Assembly (NCBI GenBank): GCA_902622625.1
Contig: CACNQS010000003.1
Coordinates: forward strand, 22,854 to 86,853
Direction: 5' to 3'
Length of the DNA: 64,000 nt
DNA from: an uncultured Prochlorococcus sp.
GTDB lineage: Bacteria; Cyanobacteriota; Cyanobacteriia; PCC-6307; Cyanobiaceae
Shown here: piece by piece, positions 35,246-46,127 of the stretch
How positions within the stretch are numbered: position 1 is the first letter of the stretch
Layout: the number at the start of each line of letters is the position of its first letter
Notes under the pieces: model-generated
Told to the model about the DNA's origin: nothing
Databases searched by the model: none
Seen by the model: the letters and a program-made list of their open reading frames with translations, nothing else
Translations under genes and position numbers: made by a program

Positions 35246-37227
35246 GATGTTATAGCAGATCTTCTTCTTCTTGTTCTACCTTCAAATGAATTTTCTGTAG
35301 CAGTCACAGCTGATGGATTCTGTGAAACTTTTGGACTTTTTTGGGTATTTTGTGGGTTATTTGAACTATTAGAATGATTATTGTTTGATTTCTTATGGAA
35401 ATTATTATTATTTCTATTTCTATTGGAGAAATTTTGCTCTTCGGTAATCTTTGGAATGTAAGCACGAGTTCCACTTGGAGCAGGTTGAACTAAACACAAA
35501 ATAAGCGGTTCAACTTGTAATTCTCTTCTCATTCTTCTCGATAAACCATTTTCAATTTCTCTTTGTACACCAATCCAATCTACCTCAAAATTATTCGGCC
35601 CAGTTTGTCTGGATAATTGTTTCCATCTATTTTCTAAGACCCAGCTTATTTCTCGTTCTGTCCACATAGACATTTTTCTTGGCTCTGCAGTAGTAACAAC
35701 TCCTCTTAAATTAACCCTAGGAGGCGCAACCATCTTCCCATCTGTACTAATAGGAGCTAAAACAGTTACTACACCATCCCCAGCCAACTGCTGCCTTTCC
35801 TTTAATACTCGAGCATCTACTATCCCATTTCGTGAGTTATCAAGCAGTTCAACACCAGCTTTTACAGGATCACCCTTTTGAATAGAATTAGGTGTTAACT
35901 CAACTACATCTCCATTTTCAATAATTAAGATATTGTCCTTCGGAACCCCCATAGTTTGTGCACTCTTCCCATGACAAACAAGCATTCTATGTTCTCCATG
36001 AACAGGAACAAAAAACTTAGGTTTTGCGAGTGCCAACATTAACTTTTGATCTTCTTGAAAACCATGCCCAGAAACATGAATATTCTCTCCCTTTCCATAA
36101 ACAACCTTTGCTCCAAGTTTCATTAATCTATCTATTGTATTAACAACAGAAATAGTATTGCCAGGAATTGGGCTGGCTGAAAATATTACGGTATCAGTAG
36201 TCTTAAGACGAACATGTTGATGTTCACCACGAGAGATTCTGCTTAATGCTGCTAAGGGTTCTCCTTGACTACCCGTCATTAATAATAAGGTCTCCCTATC
36301 TGGTAAATCTCTAATTTGCTTGATAGGAACAAACAAATCATCTGGGCATTTCATATAACCAATATCTCTTGCCTTAGCAATAACATTTATCATCGATCTG
36401 CCTAACAAACCGACCTTTCTTCCATGTTTCATGGCCAATTCTAAGATCATTGTCACTCTATGCACAGAACTAGCAAAAGTGGTAAGGATAACTCGTTCTT
36501 TTGCCTCTGCAATATGTTTTTCTAAAGAAGGATAGATAGTCTTCTCAGAAGGACAAAAACCTGGAACTTCGGCATTAGTAGAATCACTGAACATGCATAA
36601 AACACCCTTCTCTCCGTAATGCACCATTCTTTCAATATCAAATTGCTCTCCATCTACTGGCATATGATCAAACTTAAAATCTCCCGTGAAAATAATTGTG
36701 CCAACTGGTGTTGTAACTGCTAAAGAAAAGCTATCGCAAATAGAATGGGTATTTCGGATAAATTCAACAGAAAAATGTTGCCCTACTTTTACAACATCTC
36801 TTGGATTTACTGTTTGTATAGTTGTTCTATCAGATACCCCTGCTTCCTCCATTTTTCCTCTAAGCATTGACATTGCCAGTCTTGGGCCATAAATAATGGG
36901 AATATTAAAATGCTTTAGATGATGAGAAATACCTCCAATGTGATCTTCATGCCCGTGAGTGACAATCATTCCTTTTATTCTTCTTTGATTTTCTTTTAAA
37001 AAAGTTGTATCAGGCATAACAACATTTACGCCATGCATACCATCAGATGGAAAAGCTAGGCCAGCATCAACAAGCATTAATTCATCACCATATTCAAAAA
37101 CGCAAGTGTTTTTTCCTATTTCATGTAGTCCTCCAAGAGGTATTACTCGTAGAGCTGGCGTATTACTTTTTGATCTAGATGAATCTTGAGTAGATCTAAT
37201 TACAGTTGAATTTGTACTTGATTGCAT
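35242..37227 (-). CDS. rnj: Ribonuclease J
   Basis: RVIPLGGLHEIGKNTCVFEYGDELMLVDAGLAFP, VTHGHEDHIGGI, GTIIFTGDFKFD, SGHGFQEDQKLMLALAKPKFFVPVHGEHRML. Confidence 0.97.
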   Translation of the reverse strand: MQSSTNSTVIRSTQDSSRSKSNTPALRVIPLGGLHEIGKNTCVFEYGDELMLVDAGLAFPSDGMHGVNVVMPDTTFLKENQRRIKGMIVTHGHEDHIGGISHHLKHFNIPIIYGPRLAMSMLRGKMEEAGVSDRTTIQTVNPRDVVKVGQHFSVEFIRNTHSICDSFSLAVTTPVGTIIFTGDFKFDHMPVDGEQFDIERMVHYGEKGVLCMFSDSTNAEVPGFCPSEKTIYPSLEKHIAEAKERVILTTFASSVHRVTMILELAMKHGRKVGLLGRSMINVIAKARDIGYMKCPDDLFVPIKQIRDLPDRETLLLMTGSQGEPLAALSRISRGEHQHVRLKTTDTVIFSASPIPGNTISVVNTIDRLMKLGAKVVYGKGENIHVSGHGFQEDQKLMLALAKPKFFVPVHGEHRMLVCHGKSAQTMGVPKDNILIIENGDVVELTPNSIQKGDPVKAGVELLDNSRNGIVDARVLKERQQLAGDGVVTVLAPISTDGKMVAPPRVNLRGVVTTAEPRKMSMWTEREISWVLENRWKQLSRQTGPNNFEVDWIGVQREIENGLSRRMRRELQVEPLILCLVQPAPSGTRAYIPKITEEQNFSNRNRNNNNFHKKSNNNHSNSSNNPQNTQKSPKVSQNPSAVTATENSFEGRTRRRRSAITS

Positions 37228-37304
37228 AATTTTGAAATTTATGAAGGCCTGCTTGTAATCAAATAAGGTTTATTTAAATTTAATTATCAAGTTAAATATA
37301 ATCC

Positions 37305-38210
37305 CTATTGTAGGGAATTCAGGATAAAAGATAGTTGCTTTTTCATGTCATTGGTTAAAGGTGACAAAGGACTTCTAGGGTTACCTACATCCCATCCCGA
37401 TAGCTCCAAAGCAGCCTTAATTGGAATTGGATTAGTAGTCATAAAAAGTGCTTTGAAAAGAGGCTGAAGTTTTTCATGAATAGCAAGAGCATTGGAAACC
37501 TTTCCATTTTGAAAAGAATGAATCATCTCTTTCAATTGCAATCCAACTAAATGACTTGCAACACTTACTACTCCTTCAGCACCTACAGATAACATTGGAA
37601 GCAACAATGAATCGTCGCCACTATATACAGAGAGTTGGGAGCCACAAATAGCTCTTAGTTCTGTTACTTCTTCTATTCTACCGCTTGCAGCTTTAATACT
37701 GAGAATATTTGAGAAATCCATAAGTTTCTTCACAGTATCAGGTAATAAATTGCATCCAGTCCTGCCAGGAATGTTGTAGAGCATAAGAGGCAAATCCTTT
37801 GCAGATTTAGCAATAGAACTGAAATGTTTATAAAGACCTTCTTGAGGCGGCTTATTGTAATAAGGAACAACGACCAAAGCACCGTCGGCACCAGAGTCGT
37901 AAGCTTTTTTTGTAGCTTCCACAGCTTCGCTTGTACAATTGCTACCAGTGCCAACTATTACTTTACAGCTTGCATCCAAAGATCCTTTTACCGCAACAAA
38001 TAAATCGTGCTGTTCCGCCCATGAAAGAGTCGGAGATTCTCCAGTAGTACCACACAACACAATTCCGTCGGAACCGTTCTCAAAAAGATAATTTGAAAGT
38101 TTTATAGCTAGTTCATAATCTACATCTCCATTCTCAGTGAATGGAGTAACCATTGCAGTCAATATTCTTCCAAACAGTGGATTATTAAACTCAGTTTTGT
38201 CTGTAATCAT
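37305..38210 (-). CDS. dapA: 4-hydroxy-tetrahydrodipicolinate synthase
   Basis: [65 protein letters not shown]-like C-terminus. Confidence 0.98.
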   Translation of the reverse strand: MITDKTEFNNPLFGRILTAMVTPFTENGDVDYELAIKLSNYLFENGSDGIVLCGTTGESPTLSWAEQHDLFVAVKGSLDASCKVIVGTGSNCTSEAVEATKKAYDSGADGALVVVPYYNKPPQEGLYKHFSSIAKSAKDLPLMLYNIPGRTGCNLLPDTVKKLMDFSNILSIKAASGRIEEVTELRAICGSQLSVYSGDDSLLLPMLSVGAEGVVSVASHLVGLQLKEMIHSFQNGKVSNALAIHEKLQPLFKALFMTTNPIPIKAALELSGWDVGNPRSPLSPLTNDMKKQLSFILNSLQ

Positions 38211-39238
38211 TTTTTTGGAATTAATAACTCAGCTATTTGAACAGCATTCAGAGCTGCTCCTTTTCTTATTTGATCTCCACATAACCATAATTCTAATCCA
38301 TGAGGCTGACTTATATCAGTTCTTAACCTGCCAACAGCAACATTATCCTTTCCCATAACGTCATTTGGCATAGGAAATCTATTATTTTTGTAATCCTCAA
38401 TAACTTCAATTCCAGAAGATTTTTTTAATTCTTCAAGAGCATCTTTAAGCTCAACTACATCGGCAAATTCAATATTGATCGATTCAGAATGTGCTCTCAG
38501 TACTGGAACTCGAACACATGTAGCAGAGAGCTTTAAATCAGCAATATTTAATATTTTCTTTGTCTCATTAACCATTTTCATCTCTTCTTCACAGTAATTA
38601 TTTGAAAGCATAGGGGAATTATGTAAAAACAAATTAAAAGCAAGAGAGTATGGCAAAACTTCACTTTTTTGAGGATTTCCTTGAAGATATTGTTCAGTTA
38701 AAAGTTTTAGTTCCTCCATGGCCAGTTGGCCTGCACCACTGACAGATTGATATGTCGAGACAATAACTCTTTGAATAGTCGAAAGTTTGTTTAATGGAGC
38801 TAAAACTAATGTCAACAAAATGGTAGTGCAGTTTGGATTCGCTATTACCCCATCATGATTAAGTACCTCACTAGCATTAACTTCAGGGACTATAAGAGGA
38901 ACGTTCTTATCTAATCTAAAAGCACTTGAATTATCTATCAGTAAAGCATTTTGATCAATAATGGTAGACAACCATTTTTTTGAAATACTTCCCCCAGCTG
39001 AAGCCAAAACTAAATCAAGATTCTTAAATTCTTCCTTAGTTGTTTTTTTTGTAACTAATTCTTCATCTTTCCAAATAATTTTTTTTCCTTCTGATCGCTC
39101 TGATGAAAGCAAGACCAATTCTGATATTGGGAAATCACGTTGTTCAAGAATTTTTAGCAATTCAGATCCCACAGCACCTGAAGAACCTAAAACAGCAACT
39201 TTTAATGGCCTATTAGGCAAATACGGAGATTGTCTCAC
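38207..39238 (-). CDS. asd: Aspartate-semialdehyde dehydrogenase
   Basis: [65 protein letters not shown]. Confidence 0.97.
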   Translation of the reverse strand: MRQSPYLPNRPLKVAVLGSSGAVGSELLKILEQRDFPISELVLLSSERSEGKKIIWKDEELVTKKTTKEEFKNLDLVLASAGGSISKKWLSTIIDQNALLIDNSSAFRLDKNVPLIVPEVNASEVLNHDGVIANPNCTTILLTLVLAPLNKLSTIQRVIVSTYQSVSGAGQLAMEELKLLTEQYLQGNPQKSEVLPYSLAFNLFLHNSPMLSNNYCEEEMKMVNETKKILNIADLKLSATCVRVPVLRAHSESINIEFADVVELKDALEELKKSSGIEVIEDYKNNRFPMPNDVMGKDNVAVGRLRTDISQPHGLELWLCGDQIRKGAALNAVQIAELLIPKK

Positions 39239-39362
39239 ACTTTAAAATGATTTTTATAAATAGATTGACTATTTTTTTTACTTTATCAAAAAAATAACTT
39301 TCAAGGAAATCACATAATGTGAAATAATTAAGATTCGGCTCATAGTAATAACTTAGAAAAAC

Positions 39363-40796
39363 ATGGCTAAAGATGCACTAATAGTCAAAACAACTCCTTT
39401 GCCTCAAAGTAGAATTTCATTCGAATTAGAGATACCATCTGAGACATGCAAAACGTGTGTAAATGAAACAATAAGTTCTATCAGTCGTTCGGCTAAAATT
39501 CCGGGATTTAGACTTGGTAAGATTCCCAAACAAGTCTTAATCCAAAGAATTGGCATCACACAATTACATGCTTCTGCTCTGGAAAAAATTATTGATAAAT
39601 CATGGCAAGAAGCGTTAAAAATAAAATCTATAGAGCCACTAAGTGAGCCAGAATTGGTAGATGGATTTGAATCTTTACTTGCAAAGTTTAGTCCTGAAAA
39701 ATCACTTAAGGTTACTCTTCAAACTGATGTTGCACCAGAATTAAAACTTAAAAAATCCAAAGGACTAAGTGTTGAAATATCAAAGACAAAGTTTGATCCT
39801 AAGTCAATAGATGAAGCGCTAGAAAAATCAAGAAATCAGTTTGCAAACATTATTCCAGTTACTAATAGAGCAGCAAAATTGGGTGATATTGCTGTAGTTA
39901 GTTTCAAAGGAAAATATAAAGATTCTGGTAAAGAGATTGATGGTGGAACAAGTGAATCAATGGATCTTGAGTTAGAAAAGAACAAAATGATTCCCGGTTT
40001 CGTTGAGGGAATCGTGAAGATGAAAATTGGTGATACTAAAACACTTAACCTTAAATTTCCTGATGATTATTCTCATGAGGATTCAAGAGGCAAAGAAGCA
40101 ATTTTTGAAGTAAATCTTAAGGATCTTAAGGAAAAAGAATTGCCTGAACTTAATGACGATTTTGCAAAACAGTCTGGCAACAAAGAATCATTAAAAGAGT
40201 TAAAGAAAGATATTGAAAAGCAACTTAAAGACAATTTTGAAAAAACTCAAAAAGATATCAAAATTGAAGCTTTATTAGATGCCTTAACAAACGAATTGGT
40301 TGCTGAAATTCCAAAATCTATGATTGATATAGAAGTAAGGAATAATATTGAGCAAACCGCTCAAAGATTTGCTCAACAAGGTCTTGATGTAAAATCTACT
40401 TTCACTCCGGAATTAGTTAAGTCATTAGCAGAGTCCACAAGGCCTCAAGCTGAAAAAAATGTTCAAAGAAATTTAGCTTTAAAAGCATTAGCTGAAAAAG
40501 AAAATATAGCAGTGGAGAAAAATGAAATTGATTTAAAAATGAAAGATTATGAAAATGCAATCTCTCAATCTTCAAAACAAATAGATATTAAAAAATTAAC
40601 AGAAGTAGTAAGTAACGATCTACTCAAAGAAAAATTAATAATTTGGCTTGAAGAAAATTCTGAAGTAAAAGAAAAAACTACAAAAACTTCTAAAGCTACC
40701 AAAACCCCTAAAACTACAAAAGCGACAAAAACTACGACGAAAACTACAAAAACTTCAAAAACAACAAAAACTCCAAATAAAAAAGAAAAAAAATAA
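39363..40796 (+). CDS. tig: Trigger factor
   Basis: Ribosome-binding N-domain (PGFRLGKIPKQVLIQRIG), PPIase-like GDIAVVSFKGKY...FVEGIVKMKIGDTKTLNLKFPDDY; unusual Lys/Thr-rich C-terminal tail. Confidence 0.96.
   Translation: MAKDALIVKTTPLPQSRISFELEIPSETCKTCVNETISSISRSAKIPGFRLGKIPKQVLIQRIGITQLHASALEKIIDKSWQEALKIKSIEPLSEPELVDGFESLLAKFSPEKSLKVTLQTDVAPELKLKKSKGLSVEISKTKFDPKSIDEALEKSRNQFANIIPVTNRAAKLGDIAVVSFKGKYKDSGKEIDGGTSESMDLELEKNKMIPGFVEGIVKMKIGDTKTLNLKFPDDYSHEDSRGKEAIFEVNLKDLKEKELPELNDDFAKQSGNKESLKELKKDIEKQLKDNFEKTQKDIKIEALLDALTNELVAEIPKSMIDIEVRNNIEQTAQRFAQQGLDVKSTFTPELVKSLAESTRPQAEKNVQRNLALKALAEKENIAVEKNEIDLKMKDYENAISQSSKQIDIKKLTEVVSNDLLKEKLIIWLEENSEVKEKTTKTSKATKTPKTTKATKTTTKTTKTSKTTKTPNKKEKK
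40666..40793 (+). repeat. Degenerate ACTACAAAA-like low-complexity tract encoding a Lys/Thr-rich tail of trigger factor
   Basis: Recurrent act/aca + aaa codon units encoding EKTTKTSKATKTPKTTKATKTTTKTTKTSKTTKTPNKKEKK. Confidence 0.75.
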
Positions 40797-40861
40797 TTTA
40801 TGAAATTTCTTACTAATTAAACAAAAACCCCTTAAATTATTTATAAGTCAAATACTAATTT

Positions 40862-41506
40862 GTGAACTCAGAAAAAAAACATTTAATTCAAAGCTCAATA
40901 AGTTCTTACGAAAGTAATAATAAAACTTTTGCCGCTGTTCCTACTGTTATAGAACAATCAGGTAGAGGAGAAAGAGCTTTTGATATATATTCAAGACTAT
41001 TGAGGGAGAGAATAATTTTTTTAGGTACTGGAATTAATGATCAAGTATCTGACTCACTTGTTGCTCAATTATTATTTCTTGAAGCGGAAGATCCCGAAAA
41101 AGACATACAAATATATATCAATTCTCCTGGAGGCTCAGTAACTGCGGGAATGGCCATATACGATACTATGCAACAAATATCCCCTGATGTAGTAACAATA
41201 TGCTTTGGAGTAGCGGCAAGTATGGGTGCATTTCTACTTTCTGGAGGAGCAAAGGGGAAAAGATTGGCTTTACCTAATTCTAGGATTATGATTCATCAAC
41301 CTCTAGGAGGTGCACAAGGTCAAGCAGTAGAGATTGAAATACAAGCTAAAGAAATACTTTTTCTCAAGAAAACATTAAATTCACTTTTAGCTGAACATAC
41401 TGGTCAACCTTTAGAAAAAATTAATGAAGATACAGAAAGAGATTACTTTTTATCCCCCTCAGAAGCAGTCGATTATGGATTAATTGATAAAGTTATCAAA
41501 AAGTGA
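40862..41506 (+). CDS. clpP: ATP-dependent Clp protease proteolytic subunit
   Basis: [73 protein letters not shown] start; directly followed by clpX. Confidence 0.97.
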   Translation: MNSEKKHLIQSSISSYESNNKTFAAVPTVIEQSGRGERAFDIYSRLLRERIIFLGTGINDQVSDSLVAQLLFLEAEDPEKDIQIYINSPGGSVTAGMAIYDTMQQISPDVVTICFGVAASMGAFLLSGGAKGKRLALPNSRIMIHQPLGGAQGQAVEIEIQAKEILFLKKTLNSLLAEHTGQPLEKINEDTERDYFLSPSEAVDYGLIDKVIKK

Positions 41507-41611
41507 CAAGGGGTTCTGATTTTTTAAGAATATGATGACGAATCGATATTTATGAGCAATCCTAGTGAATAGGGAATATTTAACACCTTTCACCTTAAAA
41601 ACTTATAATCG

Positions 41612-42979
41612 ATGGCTAAATTCGACGCCCATCTTAAATGTTCATTTTGCGGGAAGTCACAAGACCAAGTAAGAAAGCTTATAGCTGGTCCTGGGGTTTA
41701 TATCTGTGATGAGTGCATAGACCTTTGTAATGAGATTCTCGATGAAGAACTACTTGATAATCAAGCGAACACAAACAACTCTCCACAAGTAAAAAAGAAA
41801 TTAACAACTGATAATCCAAAAAAATCTGTTCCTTTAGAATTAACCTCAATTCCTAAGCCATTAGAAATAAAAAGTTTTCTAGATAATCAAGTTGTTGGAC
41901 AAGAATCTGCAAAAAAAATATTATCAGTAGCCGTATACAATCACTACAAGCGATTAGCTTGGAAAGTTAAAGAAGACAGTAAAAATAGCAATTCAACTGA
42001 TTCACAAGCAACTAAATTACAAAAATCAAATATTTTACTCATAGGCCCTACTGGAAGTGGAAAAACATTATTGGCTCAAACTTTAGCAGAGTTTTTAGAT
42101 GTTCCTTTTGCAGTAGCTGATGCAACGACTTTGACAGAAGCTGGATATGTTGGGGAAGATGTCGAAAACATACTTTTAAGACTTCTACAGAAATCAGAAA
42201 TGAATGTAGAACTAGCTCAAAAAGGAATTATTTATATTGATGAAATAGATAAAATTGCAAGAAAAAGCGAGAATCCTTCAATTACTAGAGATGTCTCTGG
42301 TGAAGGAGTACAGCAAGCATTATTAAAAATGCTTGAGGGAACAATTGCTAATGTGCCACCTCAAGGTGGAAGAAAACATCCGTATCATGACTGCATCCAA
42401 ATTGATACAAGTCAAATATTATTTATTTGTGGAGGAGCTTTTATAGGTTTAGAGGATATCGTTCAAAAGCGTATGGGTAAACACTCTATAGGGTTTACCA
42501 CCAATTCAGATCAAAACAAAGTTGATACAAAAAAAATAGTAGACCCAAGAGATTCCCTGCAAAATTTAGAATTAGATGACTTAGTGAAATATGGCCTAAT
42601 TCCAGAATTTATTGGAAGAATTCCTGTTTGTGCTGTATTAGATCGTCTGACTAAAGAAACTTTAGAATCTATTATGACTCAACCAAGAGATGCATTAGTA
42701 AAGCAATTCAAAACTTTGCTAAGTATGGATAATGTTGCATTATCATTTGAGCCTGATTCTGTTAAAGCAATAGCAAATGAAGCATATAAAAGAAAAACAG
42801 GTGCAAGAGCATTAAGATCAATAATTGAAGAGCTAATGCTAGACATTATGTATACTTTGCCTTCTGAAGAAAATGTAAAAGAATTCACAATAACAAAAAA
42901 AATGGTAGATAATTTGTTCTCATCTAAAATTGTTAAACTACCTTCAGGATCAAAAAGAATTATTAAAGAGTCTGCATAA
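41612..42979 (+). CDS. clpX: ATP-dependent Clp protease ATP-binding subunit ClpX
   Basis: Zinc-binding N-domain [63 protein letters not shown]. Confidence 0.98.
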   Translation: MAKFDAHLKCSFCGKSQDQVRKLIAGPGVYICDECIDLCNEILDEELLDNQANTNNSPQVKKKLTTDNPKKSVPLELTSIPKPLEIKSFLDNQVVGQESAKKILSVAVYNHYKRLAWKVKEDSKNSNSTDSQATKLQKSNILLIGPTGSGKTLLAQTLAEFLDVPFAVADATTLTEAGYVGEDVENILLRLLQKSEMNVELAQKGIIYIDEIDKIARKSENPSITRDVSGEGVQQALLKMLEGTIANVPPQGGRKHPYHDCIQIDTSQILFICGGAFIGLEDIVQKRMGKHSIGFTTNSDQNKVDTKKIVDPRDSLQNLELDDLVKYGLIPEFIGRIPVCAVLDRLTKETLESIMTQPRDALVKQFKTLLSMDNVALSFEPDSVKAIANEAYKRKTGARALRSIIEELMLDIMYTLPSEENVKEFTITKKMVDNLFSSKIVKLPSGSKRIIKESA

Positions 42980-43036
42980 AATTAGAGTTTAATTTTTTTA
43001 ATTGAATCCCTAATTTTTCTAAATAATGAAAAATAA

Positions 43037-44797
43037 ATGCCAAATATACATAAGCCTTTTCATCAAAAATATAGACCAAACAACTTAAACGAACTGGTTG
43101 GGCAAAAATTTATCTCTCTTACACTCAAACAAGCACTATTAACAAAAAAAATTGCTCCTGCATATCTTTTTAATGGTCCAAGAGGCACTGGAAAAACATC
43201 AAGTGCAAGAATATTTGCAAAATCTCTTAATTGCCAGGCATTTGACCAACCTACGATAACTCCTTGTTGTAAATGTGACTTATGTAGACAAATTACAGAT
43301 GGGAGCGCTCTAGATATTATCGAGATTGATGCAGCATCAAATACAGGAGTAGAAAATATAAGAGAAATTATAGAACGAGCAAGATTTGCACCTACTCAAG
43401 CGAGATGGAAAGTATATGTTATTGATGAATGTCATATGCTTTCAACAGCAGCTTCAAATGCTTTACTAAAAACTATTGAAGAACCACCCTCAAGAGTTGT
43501 ATTTATCCTTGCGACAACAAATCCTGAGAGAGTATTAAATACAATAAAAAGTAGATGCCAAAAGTTTGATTTTAGAAGAATAAGCCCTAATGACATTTTT
43601 CAACATTTATCAGAAATCGCCGAAAAAGAATCCATTGATTACGAAGTTCAGGCGTTAAAAATGATTGCAAAAAGATCTAATGGAGGTATGAGAGATGCAC
43701 AAAGCCTACTTGAACAATTGAATCTTTTCCCAGAAGGGATAACAATTAATAATATCCAAAAACTCCTAGGAGAAGTATCAGAAAGTGAATTAACAAATCT
43801 GATTAAATCATTGGTTGAGAATAATCCAGAATCATTAATTATCACCTGCAACAAATTATATGATGCCGGAAACGAACCTCTTCAAATAATTATCGGATTA
43901 TTGAATATAACAAGAGATCTACTATTACACACTACAAATAATAAATATTCAGATCTTTATTATACGTCTGATGAATTTCGAGATGAATTGAATAAAGTCT
44001 CAAAAACAATAAATAAATCAACAATAATTAATTGGCATAATAATTTGAGAAATATTGAATATCAAATCAAAACAAGTGATAATCCAAGGCTTTGGTTTGA
44101 AATACATTTAACTGGCCTTCTAAGTAATCAAGAGATAAATAGTTTTGAAAATAAGCAAGAAAGTAAAAATAATACGACTGAAGAGAAGCATGAAAGTAGA
44201 AAAAACATTGCAATTCCTAATAATGAAAATATTTCTAATGAAATTCAAAAACCAAGTATCCAAGAAAAGATGACTCGTGAAGAATTGATCGCAAAAAAAG
44301 ACGAAAAATTTGAAAAATTTGAAGTTCTTGAAAAAGAAAGTATTGAAAATATTTCTGAAAATAACCAAAATAATCTTGGATCAAATTTAAAAGATAAATG
44401 GGAATTAATTCTTTCTAAAGTAGATTTACCCTCAACAAGAATGTTGCTTTCACAACAAGCCGAACTTGAAAGTTTTGATTCGGAGAAAATCACAATTGCA
44501 TTATCTCCAAACTGGGAAAGTATGATAAAAAGCAGAAAACTTATAATTGAAAATACTGTAAAAAAGATATTTGGAGATGGAATAATACTAAATTTCTCAA
44601 TCAAACAATTAAACAAAAGTAACCCAACAAACACCCCAGAAATAACTCAAAAAGAAGTAAATAATTTTAGACCAACAAAAAAAATAGAACCAAAAACTAA
44701 CTCCTCAACAAATATATCTAAGGAAAAAACTTATGATGATAGTTCAAAAAACTTAGCAAATTTTTTTAATGGAGAAATTATAGACCTTGATGAATAA
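43037..44797 (+). CDS. dnaX: DNA polymerase III gamma/tau subunit
   Basis: FHQKYRPNNLNELVGQKFI, LFNGPRGTGKTSSARIFAKSLNC, zinc motif CCKCDLC, VYVIDECHMLSTAASNALLKTIEEPP. Confidence 0.97.
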   Translation: MPNIHKPFHQKYRPNNLNELVGQKFISLTLKQALLTKKIAPAYLFNGPRGTGKTSSARIFAKSLNCQAFDQPTITPCCKCDLCRQITDGSALDIIEIDAASNTGVENIREIIERARFAPTQARWKVYVIDECHMLSTAASNALLKTIEEPPSRVVFILATTNPERVLNTIKSRCQKFDFRRISPNDIFQHLSEIAEKESIDYEVQALKMIAKRSNGGMRDAQSLLEQLNLFPEGITINNIQKLLGEVSESELTNLIKSLVENNPESLIITCNKLYDAGNEPLQIIIGLLNITRDLLLHTTNNKYSDLYYTSDEFRDELNKVSKTINKSTIINWHNNLRNIEYQIKTSDNPRLWFEIHLTGLLSNQEINSFENKQESKNNTTEEKHESRKNIAIPNNENISNEIQKPSIQEKMTREELIAKKDEKFEKFEVLEKESIENISENNQNNLGSNLKDKWELILSKVDLPSTRMLLSQQAELESFDSEKITIALSPNWESMIKSRKLIIENTVKKIFGDGIILNFSIKQLNKSNPTNTPEITQKEVNNFRPTKKIEPKTNSSTNISKEKTYDDSSKNLANFFNGEIIDLDE

Positions 44798-44798
44798 G

Positions 44799-46100
44799 TT
44801 AAACTCCAGTATGAAGAGTTTTTCGCCAGAGTATCTTTTTGGGAAAAATAGACATTTTTATTGTTACCCAAGGTATTACTAAAAACCAATGTGATAAATA
44901 GAAAACCGATACAAATATCATCAAAAAATTGCTTTTTTGCAATACAGGTACTTCGCTTTTACAAGAAGAACCGAACCAAAAAGCAATTCCAGATAACATA
45001 AAAGCTGTGAATGAAATAGGCCAGTAAATTGGTGAATCTAATAATACAATACTGAAAACTAAATCAAAAATAGAAACGATTGGAAGTGCATATTGCAAGA
45101 TGAAAAAGTAAGTTAAATCAAATTTCTGCAAATAATCAATTTTATTAGTAAATAATTGATCTCCATAATCAAAGAATCTTTGCAAACCCCCCTCTGCCCA
45201 TCTTTGCCTTTGCGCTAATAAAGCATTTAAATTCTCAACTGCTTCCTCCATGACTGGAGGATCCCATAATATTCCAATTCTAGATTTTGATAATAATAAT
45301 CTTAAACTCAAATCAAGATCATCTGTAACTGTATCTTCATTAAAAGAACCACATGCCAATAATGTTTCTTTCTTAATTAATTGTCCATTGCCCCTTAATT
45401 CAGAAACTCCAGCAAGTGATAATCTTCCATATTGAAAGATTGCGTCCATAGCCATCTCCATTGACTGACAAGAAGTTAAAAAATTCTTACTTATATTTGT
45501 TACTGATTTTCTAAGTTGAACTGCAGACCAATCACCCTCTTCTACAAAACTAAATAACCTTATCAAAGAATCTTGTTTTAATTCAGCATCAGCATCCAAA
45601 ACTAATAACCATTCACCATGAGTAAACTTCAAAGCATAATTCAAAGCTCCTGACTTTCCTCCTCCTGCGTTTGGAGAACGACTTACGACTTTTAGCTTGT
45701 CATATTGTCTAGATAGTCGATCTAAAATTAAAGGCGTCTTATCAGAACTACCATCATCAATTATATAAATATTTAATTTATTTGTTGGATAATCTAAACT
45801 AAATAATCTTTCAACTAATCTTGCTATGACATTCTCTTCATCTCTAGCTGCGACTAAAATATCAAGCACAGGTAACTCTTTATTGCTAATTCTTCTGCCT
45901 ACAGTATTTAGAACATTCTTCCTTTTGAAATTTTTAGAAATAACTATTAAGCCATAAAAAGCAATCACAAAAGAAAGAGCAAATATAATGTAAAATAAAT
46001 TTTTGATATTGTAAGCATGAGGAATAAAAGCTACTAAAAAACAAGCACTAAGAAATATAAACGACTTCAATCTTCGATTTTTATAAAAACCCTTACTCAT
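44799..46100 (-). CDS. Membrane glycosyltransferase, family 2 (cellulose-synthase-like)
   Basis: VLDILVAARDEENVIARLVERL, YIIDDGSSDKTP, LVLDADAEL, QRQRWAEGG (QxxRW) plus TM segments. Confidence 0.93.
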   Translation of the reverse strand: MSKGFYKNRRLKSFIFLSACFLVAFIPHAYNIKNLFYIIFALSFVIAFYGLIVISKNFKRKNVLNTVGRRISNKELPVLDILVAARDEENVIARLVERLFSLDYPTNKLNIYIIDDGSSDKTPLILDRLSRQYDKLKVVSRSPNAGGGKSGALNYALKFTHGEWLLVLDADAELKQDSLIRLFSFVEEGDWSAVQLRKSVTNISKNFLTSCQSMEMAMDAIFQYGRLSLAGVSELRGNGQLIKKETLLACGSFNEDTVTDDLDLSLRLLLSKSRIGILWDPPVMEEAVENLNALLAQRQRWAEGGLQRFFDYGDQLFTNKIDYLQKFDLTYFFILQYALPIVSIFDLVFSIVLLDSPIYWPISFTAFMLSGIAFWFGSSCKSEVPVLQKSNFLMIFVSVFYLSHWFLVIPWVTIKMSIFPKKILWRKTLHTGV

Positions 46101-46127
46101 AAAAGTAAATTTTTAATTACTTAACTT

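Noticed and set aside
37730-37954. Second minus-strand ORF in an alternate frame of dapA
   Set aside because: Alternate-frame reading of a strongly conserved enzyme with no start context or family match.
44120-44634. Minus-strand Phe-rich ORFs inside dnaX
   Set aside because: Antisense of the Lys/Glu/Asn-rich DnaX tail; composition explains the open frame.
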